DNA of 64,000 nt from Siphlonurus alternatus (lineage: Eukaryota > Arthropoda > Insecta > Ephemeroptera > Siphlonuridae). The DNA is taken from NCBI GenBank assembly GCA_949825025.1, contig OX463787.1, forward strand, positions 15,807,707 through 15,871,706, read 5' to 3'. The notes under the pieces were generated by a model that was given only the letters and a program-made list of their open reading frames with translations, was not told where the DNA came from and did no database searches. Made by a program: the position numbers and the translations under genes. Position 1 is the stretch's first letter; each line of letters opens with the position of its first letter. Shown here piece after piece: positions 48,797-59,622 of the stretch.

Positions 48797-51700
48797 GAGG
48801 GAGAGAGAGAGAGACAAAGAGAGAGAGAGAGAATTATTTTAATGCTCAAAAATGAAAAAAGGCATATTTTTCTGTACTTTTTTATATTTCCACAATGAAA
48901 ATAAATATTATATTTTAAAATATGGGTTCACGAATATTTATGAACTGTTTTGGATTTTTAAATGTGCCTGGTGTAATAATCAGTTTATTAAAATTGCTTA
49001 TTGATTTTTCGCTTCATTCTTACAACTCTTCCATGAACCCCCGACATCATCCGCTTGTTAACTACAATGTAATTTGTCCTCAGAACACCTGACTCATCGT
49101 GTGTTGAACGACTGAAAGGTTCGAGCTACGTTGTCGCTCCGGGATCTGAAGACTTCAGTGTGTGGGACATTTTGTTTGGGAAAGTAAGTCATTGAGTGAA
49201 AATAAGAAGTTAACACCAAATATTAATGTTATTATATTCATTTAGGTATTTTCTTTATACTTAAATATGGTTGGTATTCACGAAGAATTAAGGGTAAAGA
49301 TGACGCGAAACATCGATTTTGTTGTAGTCCCATTTGATTAACATGTATGTAAACCTTAGCAACCTCATAATAATTCTGATTTTTTTTTTAGAGATAGTTC
49401 TTAGCATAAAAAAATGTCAATCCAATCGGATGATCCAATTTTTTTAAATGAATTTTTTAAATTTTCAGTATAGGGCTTTACCATGGAGACCTAAACTAAG
49501 AAATTAATTTTAAAAAATTGGATCGTCCGATTGTTTTGAAATTTTTTGCATATATTTTTGGTGCTAAGAACTGTCTCTAAAAAAAAATTCAGAATTATTA
49601 TGAGGTTTCTAAGGTTTACATGTTAATCAAATGGGACTACAACAATCGATGTTTCGCGTTATCTTACCCCTAAGGAGCGTTTTAGAGAGATATTTTAAAT
49701 ATACCACGCGTCAGCTACGAAAATCGTCCACAAGGCTCATATTCCTATCCTGTAGCGTTGCGAGAGGGGTGAAAAATTGATTCTCTTATGTGATTTTTAC
49801 TATAGCATTTTTTACCCCAGGTAACAGGTAAAAATAAAAAATGCTTTTTAAATATTTCTTGAACTTCTCTAATGCACCTATAAAATTTATCATTTAAATA
49901 ATAATAATAATAATAAATATCTTTATATTTAAATATTGTTAATAATTTTTTGAATTGTTGTATAAAAGAAAAAAAATTACAAATACGTTTTTAATACCTT
50001 AAATTTTTAAATTATTTTATAATATAAAATATTTAAATTAAATAATAAATATAATAGTTTGACTCTAATAACAGGCTCGTTTAATCTATCAGAAACCCTA
50101 CACAGACCTTCGTGTCTTATGGCCAGAAATTTGACCAGCTTAGCTGAACTTCACTGTAACTGAGTGGCGGTGCCACTGAATCGCAGCGGCACGGCCCGGT
50201 TCTCGCTTGCTGCGTGGGCAATTTCAGCCAGCAAGAACCGGGCCGTGCCGAACATTTAGCAGCGCCGCCACTCTCAGAAACAGCGAAACTCTGATCAAAT
50301 TCCTGGCCATAAGACAAAGGAGGTCCCTGTAGGGTCTCTGATAACCTATAACGTTTTCACATGGAATTTCCAAGACGGTTGTAAGCACCTAGGGGCGGAT
50401 CCAGCCCGCAGCGGCTTTGGGGGGGGGGGGGGGGGAGGGGGGGCAGTGCCCTATCCCGCAATGTTAAATTTTGGGGTGGGAAGGGGGACGATGGGTGGGG
50501 GGTGGTAACACCTTCAATGTATTTTGAGATCTTTTCGGAGGGGCGATCGCCCCCCTCCCTTGGATCCGCGCCTCGTTGTAAGACAATCTTTAAAAACCTT
50601 TTCTTCTCCGCAACTTTTGATTATCAAATTGTCCATAAGACTCGCCGTCTCTGAAACTCCCTGTACAATCTCCCATTGTCCAGATCCTGGAGCTGTACTT
50701 CACAACAATGGGTGGCGTGCTGAGATATCTGGGGGGCGTGGCCACGTTCTCTGGTCCTCAAGCTACCGCCTGGCTCAAGTCCCTCGAGAAGACCAACATC
50801 GAAAGGCTCGATCTTAGTGACAATAACTACAGTGGAGAGTTACCCCACTGCTTCAAGAAGCTCTCCTTCCTAGCCAGGCTCTTTCTCAGAAGGTGCAACT
50901 TGGCTGCGATACATGCAGGTGACACGGGGCTGGGTTTTCAATACTTTGAAATTAATGGAAAAATGGGCTTACGGGGTGTAATTTTTTTACTGGCTCAATC
51001 AAAAGAGGAGGTCGAAAAATATCCCTTAGATTTTTTTGCGATTTTTTTAAGCACTGCATCATACCTCTAGAATGGAGATTAAAAATGTCACATGACCTGG
51101 AGGCTCCATCCGCAACGCCTATGACGTCATTACATTCTTTGGGTCAACTATATAATGTTTCTAAACAAACACGTTGCTATGGAAACAAATAATTATTTTT
51201 AATAAACAAGCAACAAAGCAATAATTTTTTAAGTGTTATATAGTTGAACCAAAGAATGTAATGACGTCATAGGGGTTGCAGATGGAGCCTCCAGGTCAAG
51301 AGACATTTTTAATCTCCATTCTAGGTATGATGCAGTGCTTAAAAAAATCGCAAAAAAATCTAAGGGATATTTTTCGACCTCCTCTTTTGATTGAGCCAGT
51401 AAAAAAATGACACCCCGTAAGCCCATTGCACTTACAGAGCACTACATCATAAATTGTCATTCTTTACCAATAATTTTGTTTGCACGATGTCTTCATAGTA
51501 CACACCTCGCCTCTAAAAAGTGTCCTTCTGCAGCCTTAATTGTTAATCACCAATGCCCTCTGTGTTATTCTTATGGGACATGGTAATTAACAAGGCTTCA
51601 GAAGGGAACTTTTCAGAGGCGAGGAGTGTATATGGACAGGCGCGAATCCAGAACCAAATTTTGGAAGGGACAGTCTCCATAAGGCTATAATGTTAAATTT

Positions 51701-54276
51701 TGGAGTAGGGGAAATGCCTATATTGTTCATGTTAAATCTAAAATTTTATACGGAGCTTCAGCCGCCTTCCCCTCTCCCCTGGATTCGCGCCTGTAAATGT
51801 ACTACATCGTATCCAAACTTATGGAAACACTGTACAACATAATAATAACTTATAACTTTTTCGTGCAAAAAGGGTATTCATTATTCATATTGAATGTATT
51901 TTTTTATTTCACTTTTCGGACTTTCACCTTTGTCGGTGTTCGATGTAATCCTACATACAGATGTAGTATGTTGCGATGGTCACTTAGTGTTCGTGCACGT
52001 CACTAACACTTGCATGTACTACACATATCACTACGTTTCGAGAGTCAACCGCTCTCTTCCTCAGGTGATCTGAGACTGTATTGGATTCAATAAAGAAATA
52101 AAATCAGTATGAAACTCATCAAATAAATAACTACTTTATTAAAACATCTGCTAAATTTAAATTTCAATATATGATTGACAATATCGCAGTGAATGTAAGC
52201 CCCCAGGTAATTAATGTACTACAACATGATAAAATGCAACATGATTAATAATTTTATTATTAACATCATAAAAACTATTAACAATGAACAATGATGATAT
52301 AAATATGTAATAGTAAAAAAATACATAAAATAAGAATTTTTAAATGTATTTAAATTTTAATATTTTATTTATATTTTAATTATTGAAAAGTGTTATTTTT
52401 TCGTACTATATATAAACAATTCGAATGTAAAATCATGACAATGGCGTGAAATATATCTACAATACGCACAATTCCACCTGTTACACATCATTCATCAAAA
52501 TATAATCAATATATTGTGACTACTAAAAGTGAACAACAGGATCTGTATCAATGATTATTGCATGCCAACATCGATATTAACGTAATATGTAATATGTTGT
52601 GAGTACAAGTAATCATAATTATTCAATGTATATTATATAGTCTGTATAAATAGTGTTTCACCATGGGTTGATGTTTTGCTTTTGCAATCATGAGTTACAA
52701 CAGTTTTTTATGTTAATAAATAATTTCAACATATTTTTAAATTACTCAGAAGCAGTGGCGTAGCCAGGATTTGTCCAAGGGAGGGTTTCTTGAAGATAAA
52801 TAAGATTGAGAATAGTCCACTGGGGGGTTTGGGAGGCGTAGCCCCCCAATAGCCCGCCGCAGGCGCGATTTTTTTCAAGGACACGCCCCTTTTTTTAGGG
52901 TAAAATTATGAAAAAATACTATTATAGAGAATGTATGGCCTGATGCAATATTTTTAAAATTTTATATTTTTAACACCCCATTTTTTTAATTTCTTTTCAA
53001 TATTATACGTGCACTAACGTAATAACTATAAAGCTTTGAGTAAATAATTTTAGTTAAATCAAGTAATTCATCTAATAACCACTTTTATATTATTTTTATT
53101 AGTTTCATGGTGCGCGATTTTTTTGACAAAGGGACGTGGAATATAATTTTTTTCGATTATAAGTTGCAGCAAATTTCTTATATTTGTAAATCGTAAATTA
53201 TGTAGTTACAATATTTTTGTCACTACTTTTTCTATATAAAAAAAATATGATAGACCACATTTTAATTAAGACGATGTACTGATGTACGAGCAAGAAAAAA
53301 TCGGAAAAAATGTTTATGTTCAAAAATTTTCAAAACAGGAAACTCAATTTATTACATTAAGGGTAAGGTAACGCCACCAATGTTAAAAAAAATCCCTCTC
53401 ACAAAAATTCTGAAAAAAATTTAAAATGTTCTCCTCTATACCCCCTATCAGTACCTAAAATATCAGGTATACAAATACGATCTAGTTTTTGAGTTATAAA
53501 TTTTTAAAGTTGACTACTTTAACATGGAGAAATGAAACTCCCATGTTAAATTGGTCAACTTTAAAAATTCATAACTCAAAAACTAGATCGTATTTGTATA
53601 CCTGATATTTTAGCTACTGATAGGGGGTGTAGAGGAGAACATTTTAAATTTTTTTCAGAATTTTTGTGAGAGGGATTTTTTTTAACATTGGTGGCGTTAC
53701 CTTACCCTTAACAATTGTAAGTATAATATACTGTAAAATTAATTCATTTAAAAAATCAGATTTTTTTAACTTCAATAATAAATTTAAAGATATACGTACC
53801 AGTATACATGAGACAATGAAACTAGTAATTGTAAGACGTAATATACCTATATAATTAATTAAAAAATAATAAAATACTATATATAATTTTATTTTTATGC
53901 TGAACATCATGCGGGGAATGTTTTCAACATTTTTATACTTTAAATTGTTATCTTTTCGTGTACAAAAACAAAAATAACTTAATAATGAATACTACATAAT
54001 ATAATTATCATAATAAAATTACCATACTTAAATAATCATAATATTGTAGACCGATTTTAAATAAATTAAAGATGTATTAACAATGTGTTTCGGGGATATA
54101 AATTTTTAAAGTTTTTTTTAAGAAAATTTTTCATAAAATTTTAGCTAAATCGTATCCGTCGAGTACCATTTTTTGTTAATTTTCGCTTAAAATTTACTAA
54201 GGTTCAGCTCTCAAGGGGGGGGGGGGGGGTTATAACACCCAAAGCCCCCCTTCTTGTCTACGCCCCTGCTCAGAAG

Positions 54277-54307
<31 letters not shown>

Positions 54308-57300
54308 ATAAAAAATATTTAAAAAAAAACATTAAAAATATATACAATTACAAATATTATTTTGAAATAAATAAACATTAATATTTCCAGATAATTACAA
54401 TTTTTTATTAGAATTATTAACAAGTTAACAACCGTATTTCATAGTCATAAATACCCAAACTGTTTTAGTACAGTATTGTATTCTATATAATTTTTATTAA
54501 TTTACAGACAATCGAAAAAGTTATTAATAAATTGTCTAATTAATTTCACTTTAATTATTTTCAGACAACTTCGCCGACTTACCAAACCTAGAGATGCTCG
54601 ATATATCTGACAACTTGTTCAGCTCTCCACCTAAGGGCATCAGTTCCTTGAAACACCTGCGTATTTTGAACCTTAGTGTCGGCTCTGAGCGTCCTTCAGT
54701 CTTCCAGCTGGGCACGGAGCTTGCCATGACGACACTGAGGGAACTGAGGTTGGCGGGGCAGAACCTCCGACAAATATCCAAGTAGGTGTAGTTGGTACTC
54801 CCTTAATTATGTAATACACTTTCGGGTAAAACGAATGTTACTTAATTTTTGATCAATCAATCTATATCAAAGAGTATAGTGATAATCTATTTTGGGATTA
54901 CTGATTTTTTTTTCCCCATCATCTTTAAAGCTTCAATTCAAGTGTTATGAAGCTGATTGCAATTTCAGCAAATTTTATAAACAAGAAGAGTATTATTCGT
55001 GCTCTCCCAAGGTGTAATATAATGTATATAGTAATGTTAATAATTAATATAATATATATAATATAATAACCATAGTCATGTTGTATACAACACAATATTG
55101 TACCGCTCCGTTTTAAAACGTTCGGCAAATATTCAAAGCCTAATACATTATTCATGCATGCATGCTTTTTTTTTTTTTTTTATCAAAGTGCTGATAACTG
55201 GAGTGTACACGAGATTTAACATTTTACACAACTCATAATTAAAAATATAATATTAAAATGAGAACAAATAAGCGTATCTTAGGATACAGTTTCATTTTTT
55301 GAAATATAAATTTTTATATATTGCCGAGTATAATTTTAGATATTGTTAGTAATTTAATTGTAAATAAATAATATATTTATGTAGTAATTGTAAACAAATT
55401 ATCAAAATTAATGAAATAAATCAAAATTATAAGCAATTAAATTAAAAAATTATAAATTTTAAAATATTTAGTTTAATTATTATTTTATTAAAACTTTTTA
55501 TATTTTCAGATCATCTTTCCCAACCACTCTACAGACCCTGGACCTGACAAGCTGCGGTTTGGAAACAATCGCCCCCGACACGTTCTCTCAAATGTCCTCG
55601 TTAAATTCACTGATCCTCAGTAATAACAAACTGCATGAGATTCATTCAAACATTTTCGAGAATATCAAACCTGGAGCCAGCGTTTATTTGAATCAAAACA
55701 TGTTTACGAAATGTCAGAATTTATCAGTAACACGTTTGGAGGTTTTAGATTTATCAAATAATGAAATAACAGAGCCTTACAATATCTTAATTAACGGTAC
55801 AATTAATTATCTATCTTTATCAGGTAATGAAATTATTAATTGGACGTCAACAATTATATTTAATTCTGATAGTTATCAAATTAATAAAGTAAATTTATCA
55901 TATAATAACATACCTGTAATAGATTTTCAAATGTCAAAATCATTAAACACATTAATATCTGTTGATATTGGTAGTAATTTATTTAATTGTCAACATTGTT
56001 CATTATTAAAATTTCAACAATGGTTAAATACAACAAAAACTGAAATATTATTATTAGGAGAAAAGAAACCAGTCATATGTTCATTACCTATACAACAAAA
56101 AGGTGAAATATTAACACATGCTCATTATAATGAAACTGCATGTGAATTACATCCACCTAATATAACATTATCTATCATTATACCAATAGTAATAACATTA
56201 ACATTAATATCTATTATAACAATTATATTATATTCATATCGTTATGAAATTATTTATATGAGACACTTATATCGTGTAAAAAAACGTCATCAAAGGGCCC
56301 CAGATAAGGACGGTTGTAAGTACGATGTATTCGTATCTTACTGTAGTAAGGACAGGGATTGGGTGATGGACGTTTTACTACCTGGCTTGGAGAACCCTGA
56401 GGACCGATACTCTCTTTGTCTGCACGAGAGGGACTTCAGACTTGGATCTTATATTATGGAGAACGTTGTCAATTGTATTGATCAAAGTAGGAGGGTCGTG
56501 TTGGTGCTCACCAGAAATTACATACAGAGTGAGGTGAGTGTGCATTGTGGGATACTACGTTCACATGACTGTGTTAAATTAATAGTCGTTGACGACGGAT
56601 AATGTTATTCTTTTGAAGCGTCGTCAACGGATCCGTGTATTAATTTAAGGGTAAGGTAACACGCCCAATGTTAAAAAGAATCCCTCACATGAAAATTATG
56701 AAAAAAATTAAAAATATTCTCCTATACACCCCCTATCAGTAGCTAAAATATCAGGTAATATACGATCTAGTTTTTGAGTTATGAATTTTTAAAGTTGACT
56801 AGTTTAACATGGAATTTCCGTTTCTCCATGTTAAATTAGTAAATTTTAAAAATTATTAACTCAAAAACTAGATCGTATTTGTACACCTGATATTTTAGCT
56901 ACTGATAGGGGGTGTAGAGGAGAATATTTTAAATTTTTTTCATAATTTTTGTGAGAGGGATTTTTTTTTTTTTTTTACATTGGTGGCGTTATCTCACCCG
57001 TCATGTAAACGTAGTAAATGAAAAATCAGGGGAGTCGATCTTCAAATAACACCACTCAACCTAAACTTATATATCCTAAGAATGTGTTAGCGCAACAATA
57101 AAGAATACACTGACGATGAGACTGGTAATTTTAAAATTGTTATAATTTGTGTTATTTGAAGACCCCTCTGATATTTTACATAAGAGCTGTTTTCTTATTC
57201 CTAAACATTGAAAATAACCTTTATGATACAAGTCAAATGTCTCTGCTTTTAAATTTCACATTCTTATAAATAAACCTCACGAATTTTACTCCTGCTTTGT

Positions 57301-58410
57301 TTGTAGGCTTTTAAACACAGACTATAAAGGAGCAATGAACTAAAACTACATTGCTAATGGACAACATGCATGTAAAAATTTTATTGCAGAAATTAATAGA
57401 GGGTACCAAATTATGCTACTCTGAAATTTTTCAGATTTTTTTGAGTCCCGGAACTATTTTTAAATTATTATTGAAAGTGCGGCCACGCCCCCTGGAGGCG
57501 TCCAGTCTCTATCCTTTTTATTAAGGATTCAGGGATGCCAACTGAAATCACAGGACTTTCAATAATTATTTAAAAATAGTTCCGGGTCTCAAAAAAATCT
57601 GAAAAAATTCAGAGTAGCATAATTTGGTACCCTCTATTCATTTCTGTAATAAAATTTTTTCATATGTATGTTGTCCATTGATAGATAGACTGAGTGCTAG
57701 CTCTTCTTACCTGTCGTAAAAATGCATCTTTCTACAAAAGCTGCAGCTCTAGCAAGCAAGTCAGCAGTAAAGTTCGAAGAGGTGTACACTTGGAGCCTTG
57801 GAAATATTCCATTTGAAGCCTTGATCTCCATGCTTTGTGATATACACGCAATGGAAGAACGTTATAAAAATATTTTATATTTATACATTTAAAAAAATAA
57901 AATAATAAAATTGAAATTACCATTTTAAATTTAATAATTTTTTTATTAATTTTAAAATTAAAACAAGAGGAAACTTAATAGTACATTTACTGCATGATAT
58001 TATAATTATATTGCATCACTAAAACCACATTGATAAACAAATGCATCATTATAACAACCTCTGTGATGGTTAAATATATCCTTGTTGTGTGGTAGTGGTG
58101 CAAGTGGGAGCTGCAGATGGCCCAACACCGGATATTCGAGGAGTGCCACGACCTGCTGATCCTGCTGGAGTTAGAACGTTTGTCTCGCGACGATGTGCCA
58201 CTCCACCTGCGCGTGCTGATGGACTCTCGCACGTACCTCGAGTGGCCCGGGAGCAACGTCGAGGGACTCAGGACCTTCTGGATCAGGATCAAGCAGGCTC
58301 TGGGAACACCGCTAGCACTCTCAGGGACACCTGAGGAAGGTGATAAGCAAATTGTGGACCTTGAAGATTATTCAGATGATGATATTATATTGCCTTTTGA
58401 GTCTCTTTGA
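45755..58410 (+). CDS. Toll-like receptor TLR-C (8 exons, 791 aa)
   Basis: Exons: 45755-45958, 46818-46964, 48565-48698, 49084-49183, 50684-50918, 54565-54781, 55510-56533, 58096-58410. All have AG/GT borders; together 792 codons including TGA. The product starts MDLTLTLLVVFTIVTVTS, a signal peptide. The N-terminal Cys region (LTC, LNC, ISC, WWWC, EDC, SSC) extends to about residue 195, then leucine-rich repeats, a cap with FNCQHC...C...C, a membrane helix near 563-590 and a TIR domain from about 615. The BB loop is ERDFRLGSY, without the proline present in A and B. The tail is short and acidic, ending ILPFESL. Intron phases match A and B exactly. An AATAAA at about 58557 is a likely polyadenylation signal. 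Function in innate recognition is inferred from the family. Confidence 0.92.
46379..46527. mobile_element. Short MITE, ATTACACGATACAATTTT family
   Basis: Left end AAGCCACTATTACACGATAC, right end the complement of AAAGCCTATATTACACC. Second member of the 26826-26971 family. In TLR-C intron 1. Confidence 0.65.
48203..48328. mobile_element. Short MITE, CTCGCCTYGGAAAATT family
   Basis: Left end AATCGTCGCCTTGGAAAAGT, right end AATTTTCCAAGGTGACGAGT, with a central ATGCCCTCTGTGTTATTCTT shared with 51506-51632. In TLR-C intron 2. Confidence 0.7.
48338..48412. repeat. Imperfect hairpin repeat
   Basis: Arms GTACAGTACACCGCGGTGAA and its near complement ending GTGGCGTACTGTATA. It may be another very short MITE, but only one copy is visible. 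Confidence 0.45.
48711..48832. repeat. (GA)n microsatellite 12 bp after TLR-C exon 3
   Basis: About 120 bp of GA repeats with few interruptions. The minus-strand serine/leucine frames over it are artefacts. Confidence 0.95.
49292..49669. mobile_element. MITE with TTAA target (GGGTAAAGATGACGCG type)
   Basis: Foldback arms start GGGTAAAGATGACGCGAAAC and GGGTAAGATAACGCGAAACA, contain CATTTGATTAACATGTA and run about 165 bp each. Flanked by TTAA (49288-49291) and CTAA. Sister of 15117-15501. In TLR-C intron 4. Confidence 0.78.
50086..50345. mobile_element. Foldback MITE, TATCAGAAACCCTACA ends
   Basis: Inverted ends TATCAGAAACCCTACACAGA and TATCAGAGACCCTACAGGGA, with TCTTATGGCCAG on both arms and a GC-rich inner palindrome (CGGCACGGCCCGGTTCT). 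In TLR-C intron 4. Confidence 0.7.
50386..50574. mobile_element. hAT-type MITE with 8 bp target duplication
   Basis: Flanked by GTTGTAAG on both sides (50378-50385 and 50575-50582), the 8 bp duplication typical of hAT. Ends TAGGGGCGGATCCAG and the complement of TTGGATCCGCGCCTC. Long G runs are inside. In TLR-C intron 4, about 100 bp before exon 5. Confidence 0.78.
50963..51426. mobile_element. Foldback element (about 465 bp), ATGGGCTTACGGGGTG ends
   Basis: Arms of about 190 bp, nearly identical, starting AATGGGCTTACGGGGTGT, through GAGGAGGTCGAAAAATATCC and TGACGTCATTACATTCTTTG. No TSD can be defined with confidence. In TLR-C intron 5, 45 bp after the exon 5 donor. Confidence 0.72.
51506..51632. 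mobile_element. Short MITE, CTCGCCTYGGAAAATT family
   Basis: Left end CCTCGCCTCTAAAAAGTG, right end CTTTTCAGAGGCGAGGAGT. In TLR-C intron 5, directly next to the hAT-type MITE at 51637. Confidence 0.7.
51637..51793. mobile_element. hAT-type MITE, CAGGCGCGAATCCAG ends
   Basis: Inverted ends CAGGCGCGAATCCAG and CTGGATTCGCGCCTG, with flanks TATATGGA and TAAATGTA (8 bp, two differences). Its TCCATAAGGC and GAAATGCCTATATTG blocks also occur as decayed relics at 1785-1850. Confidence 0.72.
52027..52069 (-). ncRNA. Hammerhead-ribozyme-like motif (candidate)
   Basis: On the minus strand: an ATCAC arm, CTGAGGA (fits core CUGANGA), a GAGAG/CTCTC stem, GAAA, CGTA, then GTGAT pairing with ATCAC. The core order matches a hammerhead with a minimal or absent stem III, as known for Penelope-like retroelements. 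No Penelope reading frame is seen nearby, and cleavage activity is unproven. Confidence 0.35.
52753..54268. mobile_element. Non-autonomous hAT element, perfect 8 bp duplication
   Basis: Flanked by CTCAGAAG (52745-52752 and 54269-54276). Ends CAGTGGCGTAG and CTACGCCCCTG. The left subterminal part has GGCGTAGCCCCCCAATAGCC and CGCCGCAGGCGCGATTTTTT, also found in the hAT starting at 62123. No transposase frame. A TTAA MITE (53361-53707) is nested inside. In TLR-C intron 5. Confidence 0.9.
53361..53707. mobile_element. TTAA MITE nested in the hAT element
   Basis: Near-perfect foldback of 347 bp, ends GGGTAAGGTAACGCCACCAA, flanked by TTAA (53357-53360 and 53708-53711). The best preserved member of its family here; it inserted after the hAT copy. 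Confidence 0.88.
56649..56999. mobile_element. TTAA MITE, GGGTAAGGTAACG family, TLR-C intron 7
   Basis: Left TTAA (56645-56648), ends GGGTAAGGTAACACGCCCAA and the complement of TTGGTGGCGTTATCTCACCC. The right TTAA is lost. It begins 115 bp after exon 7. Confidence 0.8.
57375..57660. mobile_element. Foldback MITE with GGTACCAAATTATGC arms
   Basis: Full copy of the family at 42140-42450: arms AGAGGGTACCAAATTATGCT at 57401 and the complement near 57640, core CCCTGGAGGCGTCCAG. In TLR-C intron 7, the same intron that holds the TLR-B copy. Confidence 0.7.
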
Positions 58411-58728
58411 AAATTTTACTGAATATAATGATGCTAAAATTTTAGTTTCATATTGGATCGAGATAACTTCCCTGCATATAATATATTAGATTTCAAACGA
58501 GTTCATAAAATCAGGATCCGTTGTGAACAGATTTTTATATTAATTTTATTCACTATAATAAAAAGTGTATAATATTTAAAATTAATGATTTATTTAAATG
58601 TATTATAATAATGAGTGAATATTTGTATTGAATTGGTATATATTATTAGTCATCCTAATAGGAAATTTTAATAAATCAAAATTGTTTTTTAATAAAACAA
58701 TTTTAACATACAAAGATTAAACAAAATA

Positions 58729-58963
58729 TTAGTAAAATATCAGGTATACAAATTCGAGCTAGTTTTTGAGTTATAAATTTTTTATGTTGACTACTTTAAC
58801 ATGGAGAAATGCGGATCATGTTAAATTAGTCAACATTAAAAATTCACAACTTAAAAACTAGCTCGAATTTGTATACCTGATATAGAGGATGTAGAGGAGA
58901 ACATTTTATTTACATAATTTTCATGTCTGGTATTTTTTTAACATTGAGCGCGTTACCTTGCCC
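58729..58963. mobile_element. TTAA MITE, left end missing
   Basis: Begins inside the family (AGTAAAATATCAGGTATACA) and ends GCGCGTTACCTTGCCC followed by TTAA (58964-58967). Downstream of TLR-C. Confidence 0.7.
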
Positions 58964-59622
58964 TTAATACTTACAATAGGTTTATGCGGAAGCATAGCTT
59001 TGACTTCAAATCAATGTTCTTGAACTTAAAATATTAAATAATATTTCAGTTATTACTCTCTATTTCAGAAAATAGCTCAAATTTAGCCAAATAAGAAATA
59101 AGCAACATTTTATATTTTTAGTTATATGGCTATTAGTCGATTTGAAATATTCATTCAATTCAAAAAGGCTTTTATTAGAAAATATCATAGTACAACATAC
59201 AACATAAAGTTTGGGCTTAAGCACATAAGATTTTATAGCCAAATCAGCCGTTAAAAAAAATATTGTATATAATAATATTGTAATATAATTATTCAATTAA
59301 AAAAGCACACTTAATTTTGACATTCAAATTTTTACGCACGTACTTCTGGAATATTTAAGAAATTTTAAAGTTTTTAACACCCCCTTAAGGATAGGCAACT
59401 GTTTCAGCTTCAAAATGTTGCTGGTTGCATACATGCAGGTGCTCAAGAATGCACATCTTCTGGGAGTCTCGGCGCAGCTGTGGACCAGGACAGACGTGTT
59501 TTTTTGTGGTCCCGTCGAGGGGTGAAAATACAGTGCATCAACATATAAGAAACAGTATATCAACGTATCAACATAAGCGTGTTCGCAGTGCCATATATAA
59601 AAAGTGACGTGTTATCATCGAC

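Noticed and set aside
48485..48849. Serine/leucine-rich minus frames and arginine/glutamate-rich plus frame
   Set aside because: Translations of the (GA)n microsatellite overlapping TLR-C exon 3.
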